A DNA stretch of 64,000 nt from Branchiostoma lanceolatum (GCF_035083965.1 NC_089726.1:6329501-6393500); one strand, 5' to 3'. Numbered from the stretch's first letter, positions 13,016 through 28,971 are shown. Notes: generated from the sequence alone by a model not told the origin. Numbers and translations are program-made.

Positions 13016-13995
13016 AAGTAAAAACTGCATCAACACCGGTACTGTCCAATGTATTCCTGATTGTGTTGGCATGTTGTACAGCATGAATCTGTAGACACAG
13101 AAGTGGCATTGTTGAAGGAGGAAATCGTCTGTGTAAAACCGACGTCACAGAGCAGAAAAACAGCTCGCCCAACGAGTCTTAATGATAGTTTTGTTGTTTT
13201 CACGATCATTGCGTGATCACGTCGATGTCCGCAGGTCATTGAGCCCCGTCCAATGTATCGGTAGATTTTCGGGAAAAAAGTACCCACGACTCTATCGCAA
13301 TTCAGAAATTTGGCGACCTTCTAGCGGTCACCAAATTCGGGTGAATATCGTTAATAGTGTGGCGCCGGCTACACCAACACAAACTCTCACTGTCTGGGAC
13401 TCTATGGAACCCTGTGAGTCCTGTGATAATCATTCCTGGTATGTTTCATGCATATTTCAAACATCCATGCACTATAGCTGAGACGCATATTCACCACATG
13501 ATTTGGCCGAAAGGGCACTGCCAGGTAGCTGATTTTAAAGCCTACAATCTAACACATAACAACAGAATGGCATACATCTCCGAGTAATAGCTTTTATATT
13601 CCGTTAGACCAGTTTCAAAATGGAATGTTAAATCTTCATACTTCATCCAAAATAAAAATTGACCCTGTTCAAGTATAAAACAAGACATATATTCTAATTC
13701 AATACAAAATAATCACCATTACTACTGATAAATCATAACATAAGACCATTACATGATTTCTTACATCTTCTCACAAAATGTACTCCCTTTTTTGATGACA
13801 TAATACACCACGGCACCCGATTTGAGGAGGCATATTGTAGCTTCCAAAGGATTACTGGTGTATTTCAACTGACAATGATAAAACTCACTACCCAAGTGTG
13901 CCCTACATCGATCTAACACATCCTTGAAGCAGCATCCATATTCCCAGGTAATTGATTTCGGAATTTCTTATTTTCCCAATACGACTTAGTTTAAT

Positions 13996-14029
13996 CAAGG
14001 AGGTTATATAGTTCTATATAACCTCCTTG
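13996..14029. repeat. Perfect palindrome, 16-bp arms with a 2-nt spacer
   Basis: CAAGGAGGTTATATAG, then TT, then its exact reverse complement. It could be the remnant tips of a fold-back transposon or an RNA hairpin in the 3' region of ATP6AP1. Confidence 0.85.
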
Positions 14030-15207
14030 GTTTAATAGTCAATGAGCAAATTGGATATACATTTTGTATTTGATGGGGTAGTCATCTGGTTGTGACAGCT
14101 TTGACTCACTAGCTTTGTACACCATAACACAACATGTAGGTGACTAAGAAAGAAAGCAAGGTTTATAATCTGCAGTGTCCTGCCAATTACTTTTCTAGAA
14201 AAAGGGCGACACTAAAACAATAGATTTGTAGGATGAGCAGAAAAATGGCAGAATGAATTCCGAGAAATGTAAGAAAAGAAGCAGCAATGATGATGACGCA
14301 GAACATCTTTGAAAAACATCTTTTAACCAAGGAATATCCCAGCAGCATCAATACAAGAGGTATCATTCACCAATTCATAACTATCATATCTGTATATTTA
14401 TAATCTACACCACTTATACATACAAACACCTTCACATGACACTTAACACTATCATACTGACAACACTTAGATGAATCAGTCACCTTTTTTAAGACTTAGA
14501 TAAGTCATTGCAATGTAAGATATTTTCTATGTATCTTCAGTTACTTATTTACTACAGTTTGTAGCTGTTCCTTACATGAACAATTTTTAATAATCTGCTT
14601 AGTTCTGTACTGATTGTATCTTTTTCTATACATCACATGTGCTAACATATACAGATAAACCAGCATGCAGCTAAGGCAGCATCAAACTAGCTACTTGGTT
14701 TGCATTCTTTTAACCGCAACAGACGAAACAAGTGTGTGAGGTAAAAATAGAAGGGCCATTCCATTAAAAATTGCAATTAGGGGACAGTCAAGCACAATTC
14801 TTGCACCTGCCTTCACCATAATTTCCATATTCTCATACATAACCCACACATCATCTTGAGGAAAATTCCCTGTCTAAAATAATTGATCTAACATATAATG
14901 ACATGTCCTACTGCATAGAATGCCTTCTTTTGTATATCAGTGGCCTAGAGTTTGTTAGAATAGAAAAATCTCAAGTCTCAAAATGAGGAAAAATGCAATG
15001 TATTGTGTCCCTGCACTGAAAAGAATCTCAAACCAAGTGATTAAGATCATAAAGCCCACATGTCACCGCTAGTTTTGCTATTCTGCCACGTTGACAGTTA
15101 TCTGTTTATATTTGTTCATCATCTACGACAATAATTCTACCAGTAGAGAGTCTCAAACTAAGTAATCAGTATGACGTAGCCCCCACACACATGTAATAAT
15201 GATTTCT

Positions 15208-18200
15208 CTAATCCGTGGCGGTGACGGTAATCGTTTTTCCCTTGGGGTCGTCGAAGCGATCCATGGTTTTGAGCGACATGATCATCATCACGCCGAACGC
15301 GAGCACGAGCGTGAGGATGATGGTGGTCAGCAGGCCCATCCAGATTGGCGCCGTGAAGAACCCCACGCACTCGTTTGCGTAGGAGAACGCCCCGTTTTCT
15401 ATGTCCACAGGTTGGACCTATGTGGAGGACAGCAAAGGTTAGCTGTGAGGATAGAAAATTAAAACTTCTCTCTCTCTTTCTCTCTCTCTCTATTAGTCTA
15501 GTGAAAAAGAAGCAAAAACGTTCACATTATTAGAAGAATATCCCGTTTACTATGTCCATGGGCTGGGGAAGATAGCAAAAGTTGTGCTCATGGAATCCAA
15601 AAAATCCTATCTAGACTTGTTTCATACCCAGCTTCAATATTCTGTACAACTACAGTTCTTTCTTTCTTAAACAAATGACGTCATCCCAGCTGTGGATCAC
15701 TCCTTGACAAAGACCGATGTTGTACTGTCGAAAATTTGGGAAAGTCCAATTCTCGTGTTGGAAATTACAGTTAAACCTTGTTTAAGAATGATTTCTACCA
15801 ACACAGATGAACTTTCAAGCTACAGTTCTTTCTAATCTTTCAAATCAAATGAGAATAAAAATAGAATGTCAAAATGCCAATTTAGACAGGAAGGAAAGCT
15901 TAAAACATCCAAAAACCGAGTAACAAAACTGGCATGGCCTCAGACAGGCGACTGACCTGTAACCCCTGAAAGGTTATGACCCCTTTTGTGTTATTGTCCT
16001 TGTCGGTGGTCAGCTCCTTGAACTTGTTAGGCTTGTCGCAGTGATACGACATTTTGCGGGGAGTCGTCGTAAACTTTGGCACCAGCTTGTCGGACCCGCG
16101 GATAGTCTGCTGGTCACTTTGGTAGTTGTACTGCAGGGTGATGTTGCCTAGCGACCACTGGCGTTTGGTGACGTCGAAAGGGATCCTGGAGGTAAACAAA
16201 CATGCTAATCTCTTTAAGGGGAGCTCAACTTAAAATTGAAAAGCCTCCTACATGTATACTATGCTGAATATACCCCCAAAGTCAAGTTCTCACTTGTTTT
16301 ACGAGAGTCCGTCATAGTTCAGGGCTCCCCCACCATTTGCAACTAGCGCGGTGCCCACGGCTACTCCCTGATAATTGAATTATGTGACATACATTGGCAT
16401 ACATTTCTCAACCGGTATGAATAGTGCTTTTCTATCTGGCTTTCCTGCAAGAGGATGGATTTCAAGGAATTTTTAGACAAATTCGAAGGAATTGACGAGT
16501 TGGTGGGTTTTAAATTCAGAAAATTCCACAAACGGCGTGACTTTCGAATGGTGGGAGAGCCCTGAACTATGACAGACTGATGTAAAACAAGTGAGAACTT
16601 GACTTTGGGGTATATCTAGCATAGTATTAGTATGCTTCTCAAATTTGAGTTAAGCTCCGCTTTAACACATATGCAGAACATAAGGTCCATTAGCCAGAAT
16701 CTTGGCAATCAGCCTGACTGCCTGTATTATTCAAAAAGTGGAAAAAGTCAGATGTCGACAACAGCTATACACCACTTAACTCTCGACCGGCCTGGTACCT
16801 TAGCTGCAAGGTGTTATCAGGCATGTACAGTGTACATGTACAGGAGTTGTCGACTTAAAGTAGAATTCATCACGGTACATGTATCTGGAAGTTTGCATCA
16901 GAATTCCGTGTCTTGCATGTTCTTTGTACACAACCAACAAAGTTCTTATTCACCTGTCACCTTCTTCAGGGCAATTCTGACAGGTTCTGTTACACACTAC
17001 AATTGTCCTGAGGAAGGTGACAGACGGTCACCAAAACGTTGGTCCTGAATAAAACCCTTGTTGTGTACAAAGAAGTTTGTTATCCAGTGACTAACCAATC
17101 TGATGAAACTGTTCATGGAGAACCAACTTAATGGATATGGAAACTATATACAACAGATAAAAAACTCCAAACTTACACCAAGTCCAGGTTTTTGAGGTTG
17201 CCAACATTGGTGTACTTCAAGGCCAACCTGAAAAAACAAAAAAGAAGATCATTTCATCTGCAAACAGTTACACCATGGTCCCATTTTTACAAGCTAAAAG
17301 AACAAAAGTTCCTAAGGAATGAAAAACATTTCCTAAGGAGTGAAAAATAGCTTTATGCCATGGTCCCATTTTCACAAGTTAAAGGAATAATATCCATTAG
17401 AAGTGAAAAATGACATGTAATGGTCCCATTTTTACAAGTTAAAGGAACAATATCCTTTCAGAATGACAAAGAACTTACTCTACGGTCCCATTTTCGCAAG
17501 TGACAGTCTGCGATGCGGGGACCAAGCCCGTAAGGTTCACGGTGTCCTCAAAAGGAGTCGATTCGTCCAGCTTGGCCACCAGGAAGCTGACATCCGTCGC
17601 GTACAGGTACACGGCGCACGAGCTGTCCTTTGTTGCGTTGATGAACGTGTAGGTCGAGTCGTCGATGGCGTCAAAGTCGCCGAGAAGATGGCGGCCGGAG
17701 GACAGGGAATCATGGGACGGCAACACCACAGACACCTGTGTTTGGAAAAGTGTTGGATCTTAATCAAAAACTTTTTAAAATCTATGTACGGATATTCTTA
17801 ATTTTGCACTTTTCACAGTGACAAATCCGTATACTACATGTATATGAACACAATTTCTTTCTTCTATTGTGTAATACTGCTATTGTTTCCACCATGAATT
17901 CAAAGATACTGCAAATTCTTGATTCTCACTGTGCTGCAAAATTTAATTGCCACAGACTTAAACGAATGTTTTTCTAATGACATACAATCCCATACAATGA
18001 AACCAATCTTGTCACATCAGCAGTGATATGATATGAGTTCATTTTTGCAATCCGCAAAGCATGTGGCATAGTGATGGGATTAAAGTTTCCAGTTTGTCAC
18101 TACCGTGGCTGACAAGTACAAGTTTCTACACCCCTACTTCAGCAGCATGACACCCTGCTAATTCTTAGGTTCCAATTGGAAAAAAAAAAAATCCCCCATG

Positions 18201-21200
18201 GCCCTTGGGACAGCCTGCAGCTGCCAGGCTATTTTTGGGCCCAGCCAGGACCCCGAATCATTTTAAATAGGACTTTAAATTAACGCTAGACCCGGTAACA
18301 AATAGACGCCACGAGCTAATCGTGCGAACACCGGGAGGTATCCCACATGGCTTTAGGACCAGGCTGGGACTACACCCCCAAAGGGCACCAACGCAATTGG
18401 GACCTAAGCAGAATACTTGCACAGACAGCTTTTCTTTTTACCTTTGAGGGCCTGTTTGCGGTGAGCAGGATGGTGAAGTCGAGTTCTTTTGGCAGACTCT
18501 TGATCACAGAGCCGATGATGTCATCTGGGGACACAAAAATGTATCATTGAGTCATCAACATAAAATCACCTGCTTTCAAGTCAGCCATTTCAGCACAAAT
18601 ATACAAGACAATTCCAAACAAAACAAATTGCAATTCCAGAGTTCATCATAAGCTATGCATTCTTGGGCCTTTTCAAAGGAAAGTTGGAAGGGTGACAGCA
18701 GGAGACAATCTGCTGAGACTTATGACTTATGAATATCAATTCATCATCTTCATTACTGCTTAGCCCACATGCATGTAGCAGTGGAGTACTAGCATCTTAT
18801 CTACTAAATAAATAAAGATAGTTACTGGTTTTAACCTTTTATTTCAAACTCAGTGTCTTTATAAGATGACAAAAAGTGATGCTCAGGCATTTTATCTTAA
18901 GTTTGGAATGAATGGAATGTTTCAATGTATCTTTTCCACTGTCTTAGTCTACTTGCCAAACTTACAGCGATCATCTTCTAGTCTGTATTAGGTTATCTCT
19001 AGAATAAAGTTCTTAAGACCACTGCAATGTGAAAGTTACACTTACTGTTTCTTTTCAGAGACTCTTCAATGGACCTGAGTAGAAAGAACACAAAGATTAA
19101 ATTTTTCACCAAGTTTCTCTGGACATTCGATGTGAACTAGTGCTGCGTACCAAAACTCCGGACCTAAACTGGACTTTTAAAAATGTTTAGGTCTGGTGCA
19201 TTACAGTATATATATTTACAGTACATGTGTACTTCTGCAAGCCTTACCCTTCCGCCGGTGGCAGCCGCACCAGGATGAGAGTGTTCTTGTCCAGCTGGAG
19301 TTTCTTCCCGTCGGTGCGGATCTCCGTCAGACTGTGCTCCACGGGGATGACGGACCCGTCCACGCGACCCTGCAGGTACGTCGCCACCTGGTTGCCATGG
19401 AGACCAGGCGAGGCAGGCAGCTCGGTGGACAGGACCAGAGAGGAGGCGGCTCGGTCCATGGACGACTGGAGGTTGCAACAAAAGGATGGAGATGTCACTT
19501 CTGGGGTCACAAGTTAATCTATCTCACCAAAGTTAATACCAGGGGATCTACATAACTTTTAATACAGTCAAACCTGCCAAAGAAGACCACTCAGGGGACC
19601 AATATGGTGTATTTGACAGGTGGTTACTACATATAGACAGGGTTAATGCTGGTGTCAATGGTAAAAATTATCTGGATTTCTGGCTATTGAAGGACAAGCT
19701 ACATTAATGAGAACATGTATGGATTGTAAGTATGTTAGTATGTTAGTATGTATGTTTATATCTTCTGACTCTTGTCTGACTCACCTTCAGGTTGGAGAAC
19801 AGTCCACCGTTACTGTTGCCGTCATACACATCCCCGTACTGACTGAAGTCATCCAGGCTCAACTGTAGGGAGAAACACAACAAATCAAAAGTTGTTGAAT
19901 GTATTTATGTGTATTTTGTTTGTCTATGAAAGATTTAAGATTTTGACAATTCTAAGGTAAAAAGTTGTCATTCTAAGTGTATATATATAGACGGGGGGCT
20001 TAAATCTTTTTAGACCACATTTAAGTAGAAGTTTTTTAGGTCTGTTTTGAGGGTCATATCAGCATTTTTCATATATAATCTGACTTTTATTATACAGTCA
20101 AACCTGTATTAGCGGTCACCTTTGCATAGCGGCCACCTGCCCATAGTGGTCACTTTTTGTCGGTCCCTTGGATTTTTCCCATTGACATAAGCATTAAGAA
20201 TTAGGCTATAGCGGCCACCTGTCCAACGCGGTCGCGGCCAGACGATTTTCGGTCCCGCGACTACAGTAACACTGCCGATAACGGTCAATGTGCGCCGGTA
20301 GAAGCCGCATCGCCACCGCACGCCGGGTTCAAAATCTTCATTTTTTTAATGCAGTTATCAAGTTTATGTGAACTCAACTTTACAGGATAATAATAAAGAA
20401 AACAAGAATGTTTCAATGTCGGGCCAATATTTCCCTTTTCCCCGGGAATTCATCCGAAATGTGCCCAAACACGATTTTCAAAATGGCGGAGCAGCATAAA
20501 GGTCATTGGAAGACACCACTGTTGCGGAGGTATAGTCTTCTAAATTTATTTTGCTGTAAAATATCACTGAGGATAATTACTTAACCAACAGCTTCAAACT
20601 AAATATCGATAACATTACTATGATGTAAAATTCGGGCTGTTGCAATTTTCTGAAAAGAAAAAAGCCCTCAAAAGAGCGACCTTCCTCTCGCTACCCTATT
20701 AGCATAATGGTAGAAGCCGATCATGACAAGCAAACAGGGGACAGACCGGTAACTGGCGCAGGCGCAGAAGGCCAACTTTTAGCCCATGGAAATAGGTTTG
20801 GTACCCTTGGTAAAGGTAGCTGTAAAGGGGCTTTTTTCCAGGATATGTTGATATTTTGGAGCTGGATTTTACAGGTAAGGGTTTCTACCTTCTTATTAAG
20901 TTGAAAAATCAGACTTTCATCCATGTTTGTGGTGTCTGTAGGCCTGCAAAGTTTGCTGTTTTTGTGTGATTATCAGGTGGAGAAGGGGGTCAGAGGTCAA
21001 CTTTGGTAAACAAGCCCGGATTCGTAGGGGTTCCGCCGATTAGAAAGTTGAAATTTTGCTCTAGATTGAAACTTTGGAGGCCTGACAGCCCTGCCAATGC
21101 ATGTTTTTCATGGACTAAAACTCTGGTAGGTGACTTTTGACAGCTTCTTTCTTACATGATTGCCATATATTAAGATAGGAAGCTTCATTACTGTTCTGTG

Positions 21201-24200
21201 GCCTGCAGCATTTAGCCGAGGTTTCATGCTTCAAGATTGACAGCCGTTAATCACTTCGCGTGATGTGGGGAAGAGTTGTTGGGCAAGACCGCAAGTTTCA
21301 TAGATGTCCCGGAGACAATTCCCCTGGGAACGGTCCCCTGGGAGTACTTTTTGAGACAGGTGTCAGGAGGGCCATAGCTGTATTCTGAGGCTAAGGTAAG
21401 GCCCCATATCATTGAGCAAAAAGTAACATATAGAGTGGAAAATGCCAAAAGGTGCTCAACCTGGCATAAGGGGACTGCTCCCAATCCGTTTAGGCACCTC
21501 AAGTTGTATCTAAAAGCTTTGGGTTTGACTTTGAAGCATGTAATGAGAGTGCAATACTGAGAGTGCATGGGGGGGGGGGGGGTGTCAGGTGAGCCATTGG
21601 GGCTTATATTTCCCCAGAAATTGGCTTGGTAGCCAAGAGTTAGCCCTCACCTAACTCATTTGAGTCAGGGCTGACTCATTTGAGTCAGGTTTATTTACAA
21701 ATTCTTCCATTTTAGTGATTTTTGGCCATTTAAAAGAGATTTTATGTCCTTTAGTGACAGTGCAGTGTGCAGTGTCATTGAATGCTTCAAAGTCTATCCT
21801 GGCAGCTTTTGAATACAACTTTAGATGGTTTAAGTGTGGAAGAGTAATCTCCTAATGCCAGGGTTAGCAGCTTTTAACTTTTTCTTCTGTTAATGTCACT
21901 TTTCTCTAAATAATATGGGACCTTTCATTTGCCTCAGACCACTGAAACAGCTCTGAGGAAAGCACTCTGACACCTGTCTCCCAAAGTATTCCCAGGGGAC
22001 CATTCCAGCTCAGAGATCTTTTAAACTTGGTATGGTGTTTGGCAACTCTTTCTCGCACTATGTGAAGTGATTGAAATTTTTCAATTCTCAAAGCCTGGGG
22101 CCTTGCAGGGGACAGACCGGTAACTGGCGCAGGCGCAGAAGGCCAACTTTTAGCCCATGGAAATAGGTTTGGTACCCTTGGTAAAGGTAGCTGTAAAGGG
22201 GCTTTTTTCCAGGATATGTTGATATTTTGGAGCTGGATTTTACAGGTAAGGGTTTCTACCTTCTTATTAAGTTGAAAAATCAGACTTTCATCCATGTTTG
22301 TGGTGTCTGTAGGCCTGCAAAGTTTGCTGTTTTTGTGTGATTATCAGGTGGAGAAGGGGGTCAGAGGTCAACTTTGGTAAACAAGCCCGGATTCGTAGGG
22401 GTTCCGCCGATTAGAAAGTTGAAATTTTGCTCTAGATTGAAACTTTGGAGGCCTGACAGCCCTGCCAATGCATGTTTTTCATGGACTAAAACTCTGGTAG
22501 GTGACTTTTGACAGCTTCTTTCTTACATGATTGCCATATATTAAGATAGGAAGCTTCATTACTGTTCTGTGGCCAACAACAAAAGACTAAGGAAAATGGT
22601 CGCCACGATTTTATGTTTGAAAACGGTCGAAAACGAACAGTAAGTGGCAACTGAGCAACATATATTTTGTTCTTAACTAACTAGGTGGCATTTTTCTGCG
22701 AAGGACTTTGTTTCATATGATTAAAACTCGTTGGTGACGCGTGTGCCGGCAGCGTCAGTCGCGAAGGATCAAGAGTAGAGTATGGCGATGCTGGTCTGTT
22801 CAGACATGAAGCTCGAGCAAGCCATGGATTTTGGAGTTGGCAGATACAATAATTCTTTTTTCAAGCCCATGATAGAAGTAAAAGAACAACAATCGAATTT
22901 CTAAAATGTACCTTACCTATGTAATGTTTACATGTGTATTGTACGGTGAATAAATGTATCTCAGTGGGTACTGAAAACATGTGTCACTCGCGGTCAATAA
23001 ATCAACATTTTCTCCATAGCGGCCACCTGTCCTTAGCGGCCAGTTTTGGCCAGTCCCTTGAGTGACCGCTATAGACAGGTTTGACTGTACAATCAATATA
23101 TGTATTAGCACAGTATCATTACAGTACACTTGAAAATAAGCATAATGGCCCTTAATTTCGTGTGGTGGGTGCAAATAATAGCCTGGTGGCCTGAAACGCT
23201 AAAATGCACTAGGCTAGATCCCTGTGATGTGTTTGTAGCAAGGCTGCACCTTGTCCTGTATAAAGAGCACGATGAGCTGCGGGCGTTTGCCGATGATCGT
23301 GTCCAGGTAGTCGTGCTGCAGGTCGATGGGCGACAGACTGTGTCCCGCGCGGGCGGGCGGGAGGTCGTGGAGGTAGCTGTAAAAGTTAAACCCATGATAC
23401 TTCTAGAATGATACACATACATATAATTAGGATGCAGATAGCCGCGGCGACATCTGGTGGGAAGACGTATTTTGCTTGTATATTATAATTTGTATTGGAA
23501 GACACTATATAATATATAAGCAAAATACGTCTTCCCCTCAGAGTCACCGCGGCTAGCATGCATCAAGTCTGAATATCTGTTACGTTTTTACCATGTGTAG
23601 GAAAAATTCAGGCCTTGTATAAAGAAAGTGTAAGTTATCTACAGAAAATCAAGTTCAATTTATCACTGGAATTTGTTTGTTTGTTTGTTTGTATTGAATA
23701 TCTGGTAAACTGCCTTGTGGTGTAGTAACACACCAGGTTTGTACTGAATAGTGCAGGCCGCTGCATCTCCGGACAGATTCATAATAGACCTTTCTCACGC
23801 GGCGGCCATGATAGAATCAAAACGAGGCCCCTGTGGCAAACATTAGACTGATCCTAACTGTCAATCACAATTACCAGTTTAGCCAATGATTACCTGATAA
23901 TTAGAGAATCGACCAATGAGGAAGTGGCTGCATGACCGTCAAATATTTGCATTTCTATGTTTTTATTTTGCATTTCTACGTTCTGACAGAGGGGGGCGGA
24001 GACTATGGGATCGGTCAACGAAGCTCTAAATTGCTGCATCTTTTTTGTACATTACATTAGTTGTAATATTGATACTTGGATATCATATTTTAAAACTTAA
24101 TGTGATTTAGGAGGAAAACTAAATCTGTACATTATTTTTGCTTCTTTGCCTCATTGGCCTCGTCTTCATTCCATCATGTCCGCCGCGTGAGAAAGGTGTA

Positions 24201-25300
24201 TTTTGACCCACTCACACCGGGAAGGTTCCGGGTCGGAGTTCAATTGTGACCGGGGGTTGGGTCATGACCCGGTAATCTGCCGGAAGTGCGTGGTCGTCAC
24301 CCTGATTTCTGCCCGAGATTGCTTGGTGATGGTTTAAGCTGTGTATTAATATTTTGAATCTTCTGAAAAGCCCGTGAGTTGTAGTATTTTTGGGCGCGGT
24401 GCAGTTGGTTCGCTATCGAAGCCTTTTTTGTATTAGTCCGCGGGAACGGTGATGCGGTTTTCTCGCCTGATGACCCAAATAGCATCGTTTTTAATGCATT
24501 TTCACCGAATTTGCGTCATCGGAGATTGCGAAAAAGTTATCACATGACTTTTTTATTTTTTTCATTTTTCAGAGACACCATTTACTAAGCTTTCTCAGCA
24601 TATATGCCGTGACCCCAGGAAAACTCGTTTTTTCCGAGCAGGTTCGATCAAAAAAGTGTAAAAAAATGATAATTTTCGGATGCCAAATTTACATTTTACT
24701 ATGGTTTCTACCCAAAATAAAGGGACAACGGACAATACCGATAAATACATCGGAAAACAGCAGAAAACCGCTTTTCGACCATGAAATTACATTTTCCGTC
24801 CTACTTTTCTCGGCGGAATTGTAGCCCGTCGACCTGAGGGTGTCGGCCTACATACGAAATCGCAAAAAAACTCCGGTCCGAGACCGGAAGGACAAATAAT
24901 GTCATGTATGTTATAGTGAGCCGAGAAGCGCTAAAGAACTCCACCTTCTTCTTCTTCTTTACATCACTGAGTCAGAGCATTTAAACTCTGAGTTAAGTCA
25001 GATATTCACTTTGGTTCAGTAATATTATGTGTAAAGACGAAATTGGGGATCATATACCGCCCACCTATAGCTAGCCTGTCCGAATATTTTCTGTGATCAA
25101 TAAAAAATCGTCGGCAATTTTATATTCGGCCATAGTTCAACGAATCTACGGATATCTGGAACTCAGAAGTTACATTTCTAGAATACCTACCTTTGGCTTG
25201 ACCACATAATCGTCGGAACCTGCTCAGCGGCGGCTCTGGAAGCCAGAAATACGACGAACAACGACAGAATCATCCTGACCGTCATTTTCGTGTCCACCAT
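15208..25300 (-). CDS. ATP6AP1: V-type proton ATPase accessory subunit S1 (Ac45), 10 exons, 463 aa
   Basis: Exons in gene order: 25300-25191, 23376-23250, 19862-19785, 19465-19248, 19074-19046, 18524-18442, 17735-17479, 17227-17177, 16185-15957, 15417-15208. All are GT-AG and in phase. A signal peptide precedes EQVPTIMWSS, which matches the start of mature Ac45. Family landmarks follow: LSLDDFSQYGD, LILVRLP, ND-IIG-VIKSLP, a luminal CENGTVE...YHCDKP cysteine pair, then IWMGLLTTIILTLVLAF as the single C-terminal membrane helix and the cytosolic tail MSLKTMDRFDDPKG, nearly identical to the vertebrate tail. Length is close to the human protein (about 470). Ac45 is a type I membrane protein that joins the V0 sector and helps assemble and target the proton pump. 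Divergent from RPS23. The exon ending at 17479 has tandem copies of its donor edge in the next intron. Confidence 0.93.
16212..16664. mobile_element. MITE-like inverted-repeat element, about 450 bp
   Basis: Long imperfect terminal arms: tactatgctgaatatacccc at 16257 pairs with the reverse complement at about 16607-16626, and pairing continues inward through gtcaagttctcacttg and ggctctcccacc and outward into the ctttaaggggagctcaactt block. No ORF. It lies in the intron 3' of ATP6AP1 exon 8 (between exons 8 and 9). Confidence 0.7.
16920..17072 (+). mobile_element. Fold-back element with CTGAGGA...CAAAACG core
   Basis: Ends ttctttgtacacaac...gttgtgtacaaagaa pair with each other. The interior carries CTGAGGA at 17008-17014, a GGTGAC/GTCACC hairpin and AAAACGTTGG, which recur in the fold-backs at 55002-55334 and 55798-55977. 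Family membership (possibly Penelope-like) is an inference. Confidence 0.55.
17277..17500 (-). repeat. Tandem copies of the ATP6AP1 exon 7 donor edge
   Basis: The exon end carrying GGTCCCATTTTCGCAAGT (plus strand, 17484) is echoed in the adjoining intron at 17277, 17362 and 17422, each with ggtcccatttt and acaag. Spacings are 85, 60 and 62 bp. The copies keep the exon-like block but not a consensus GTAAG donor. Confidence 0.75.
19566..19650. repeat. Fragment of the CAGTCAAACC inverted-repeat family
   Basis: Begins acagtcaaacctgcca and continues with accactcaggggacca and tttgacaggtggttact, resembling the termini of the elements at 20095-23087 and 57108-57263. Confidence 0.45.
20095..23087. 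mobile_element. TA-flanked inverted-repeat transposon, 2,993 bp, non-autonomous
   Basis: Starts CAGTCAAACCTGTATTAGCG and ends with the reverse complement ACCGCTATAGACAGGTTTGACTG, with TA on both sides. Subterminal cggccacctg repeats lie at both ends. TA flanks with a CAGTCAAACC terminus are typical of pogo/Tigger-type mariner elements. No transposase ORF is visible. Two apparently identical 469-bp direct repeats (20735-21203, 22106-22574) lie inside, with a smaller inverted pair near 21320 and 21960-22010. It sits in the ATP6AP1 intron between exons 2 and 3. Confidence 0.75.
20735..22574 (+). repeat. Pair of 469-bp direct repeats
   Basis: 20735-21203 and 22106-22574 read the same by eye over their whole length, starting caggggacagaccggtaact and ending actgttctgtggcc, with 902 bp between them. 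Near-perfect identity implies a recent duplication, a nested element flanked by long direct repeats, or an assembly artefact. A 14-G run lies between them at 21569-21582. Confidence 0.85.
23439..23555. mobile_element. Short MITE, 117 bp
   Basis: Arms tagccgcggcgac and gggaagacgtattttgcttg have reverse complements at the right end (caagcaaaatacgtcttccc-like and gtcaccgcggcta). The small AT-rich centre makes the whole unit a long hairpin. In ATP6AP1 intron 1. Confidence 0.75.
23786..24199. mobile_element. MITE-like element, about 414 bp
   Basis: Left acctttctcacgcggcgg and ccatgatagaat pair with right attccatcatg and ccgccgcgtgagaaaggt. AT-rich interior without an ORF. In ATP6AP1 intron 1. Confidence 0.7.
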
Positions 25301-25628
25301 CTTGAATGATGACAGCATCATGTGATACATTTTGCAGTTTTGCTATAAACTGACAGGGGTCGCTTTTGATAGATCTTCAATAGCATCCAAACGATAACAA
25401 AAAGATTAACCACATGATAGTATCACATATCATATATTTCTGTTAAGATGATAGAATATTGTGAATCTGAATATATAAGGCCAAATAAAGATGAACATAT
25501 TATATTTAAACTGTGAAGCAAAAAGAACGATTATTCTGCACGATAATAATTTTGCGTGTGGATGCGCAAAACTGACGTAGGCGAGAAGCATGCTGGGATA
25601 GGCCTCTTTCCTGAACCCAAAATCCAAG
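25301..25628. promoter_or_regulatory. Divergent promoter between ATP6AP1 and RPS23
   Basis: Only 328 bp separate the two start codons. Visible sites are TGACGT (CRE half-like) at 25573-25578, GCATGCTGGGA at 25588-25598 (the reverse complement of the ZNF143/THAP11 core CCCAGCATGC), and a pyrimidine tract CCTCTTTCCT at 25603-25612 fitting a 5'TOP start for RPS23. No TATA box stands at the expected position for RPS23. The two genes probably share the region. Confidence 0.65.
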
Positions 25629-28929
<3,301 letters not shown>

Positions 28930-28965
28930 GACTACCGCGTCTGCTTCTTTGTGAAAATTCCAAAA

Positions 28966-28971
28966 AATAAA
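28966..28971 (+). terminator. Poly(A) signal AATAAA of RPS23
   Basis: 37 bp downstream of the stop codon, as expected for the very short 3'UTR of a ribosomal protein mRNA. Confidence 0.85.

Larger units (their letters stand above)
12820..15207. other. Convergent intergenic region and 3'UTRs
   Basis: Lies between the stop codons of the ApeC gene (+) and ATP6AP1 (-). AT-rich, without supported ORFs. It holds the AATAAA at 13010 and a perfect 16-bp-arm palindrome at 13996-14029. Part of it must be the ATP6AP1 3'UTR, but I could not fix its end. Confidence 0.6.

Noticed and set aside
13182..13587. Additional small gene downstream of the ApeC gene
   Set aside because: Overlapping frames without motifs or splice support; likely 3'UTR or intergenic sequence.
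19164..19481. Arg/Gly-rich open frame on the minus strand
   Set aside because: Wrong-frame shadow of ATP6AP1 exon 19465-19248.
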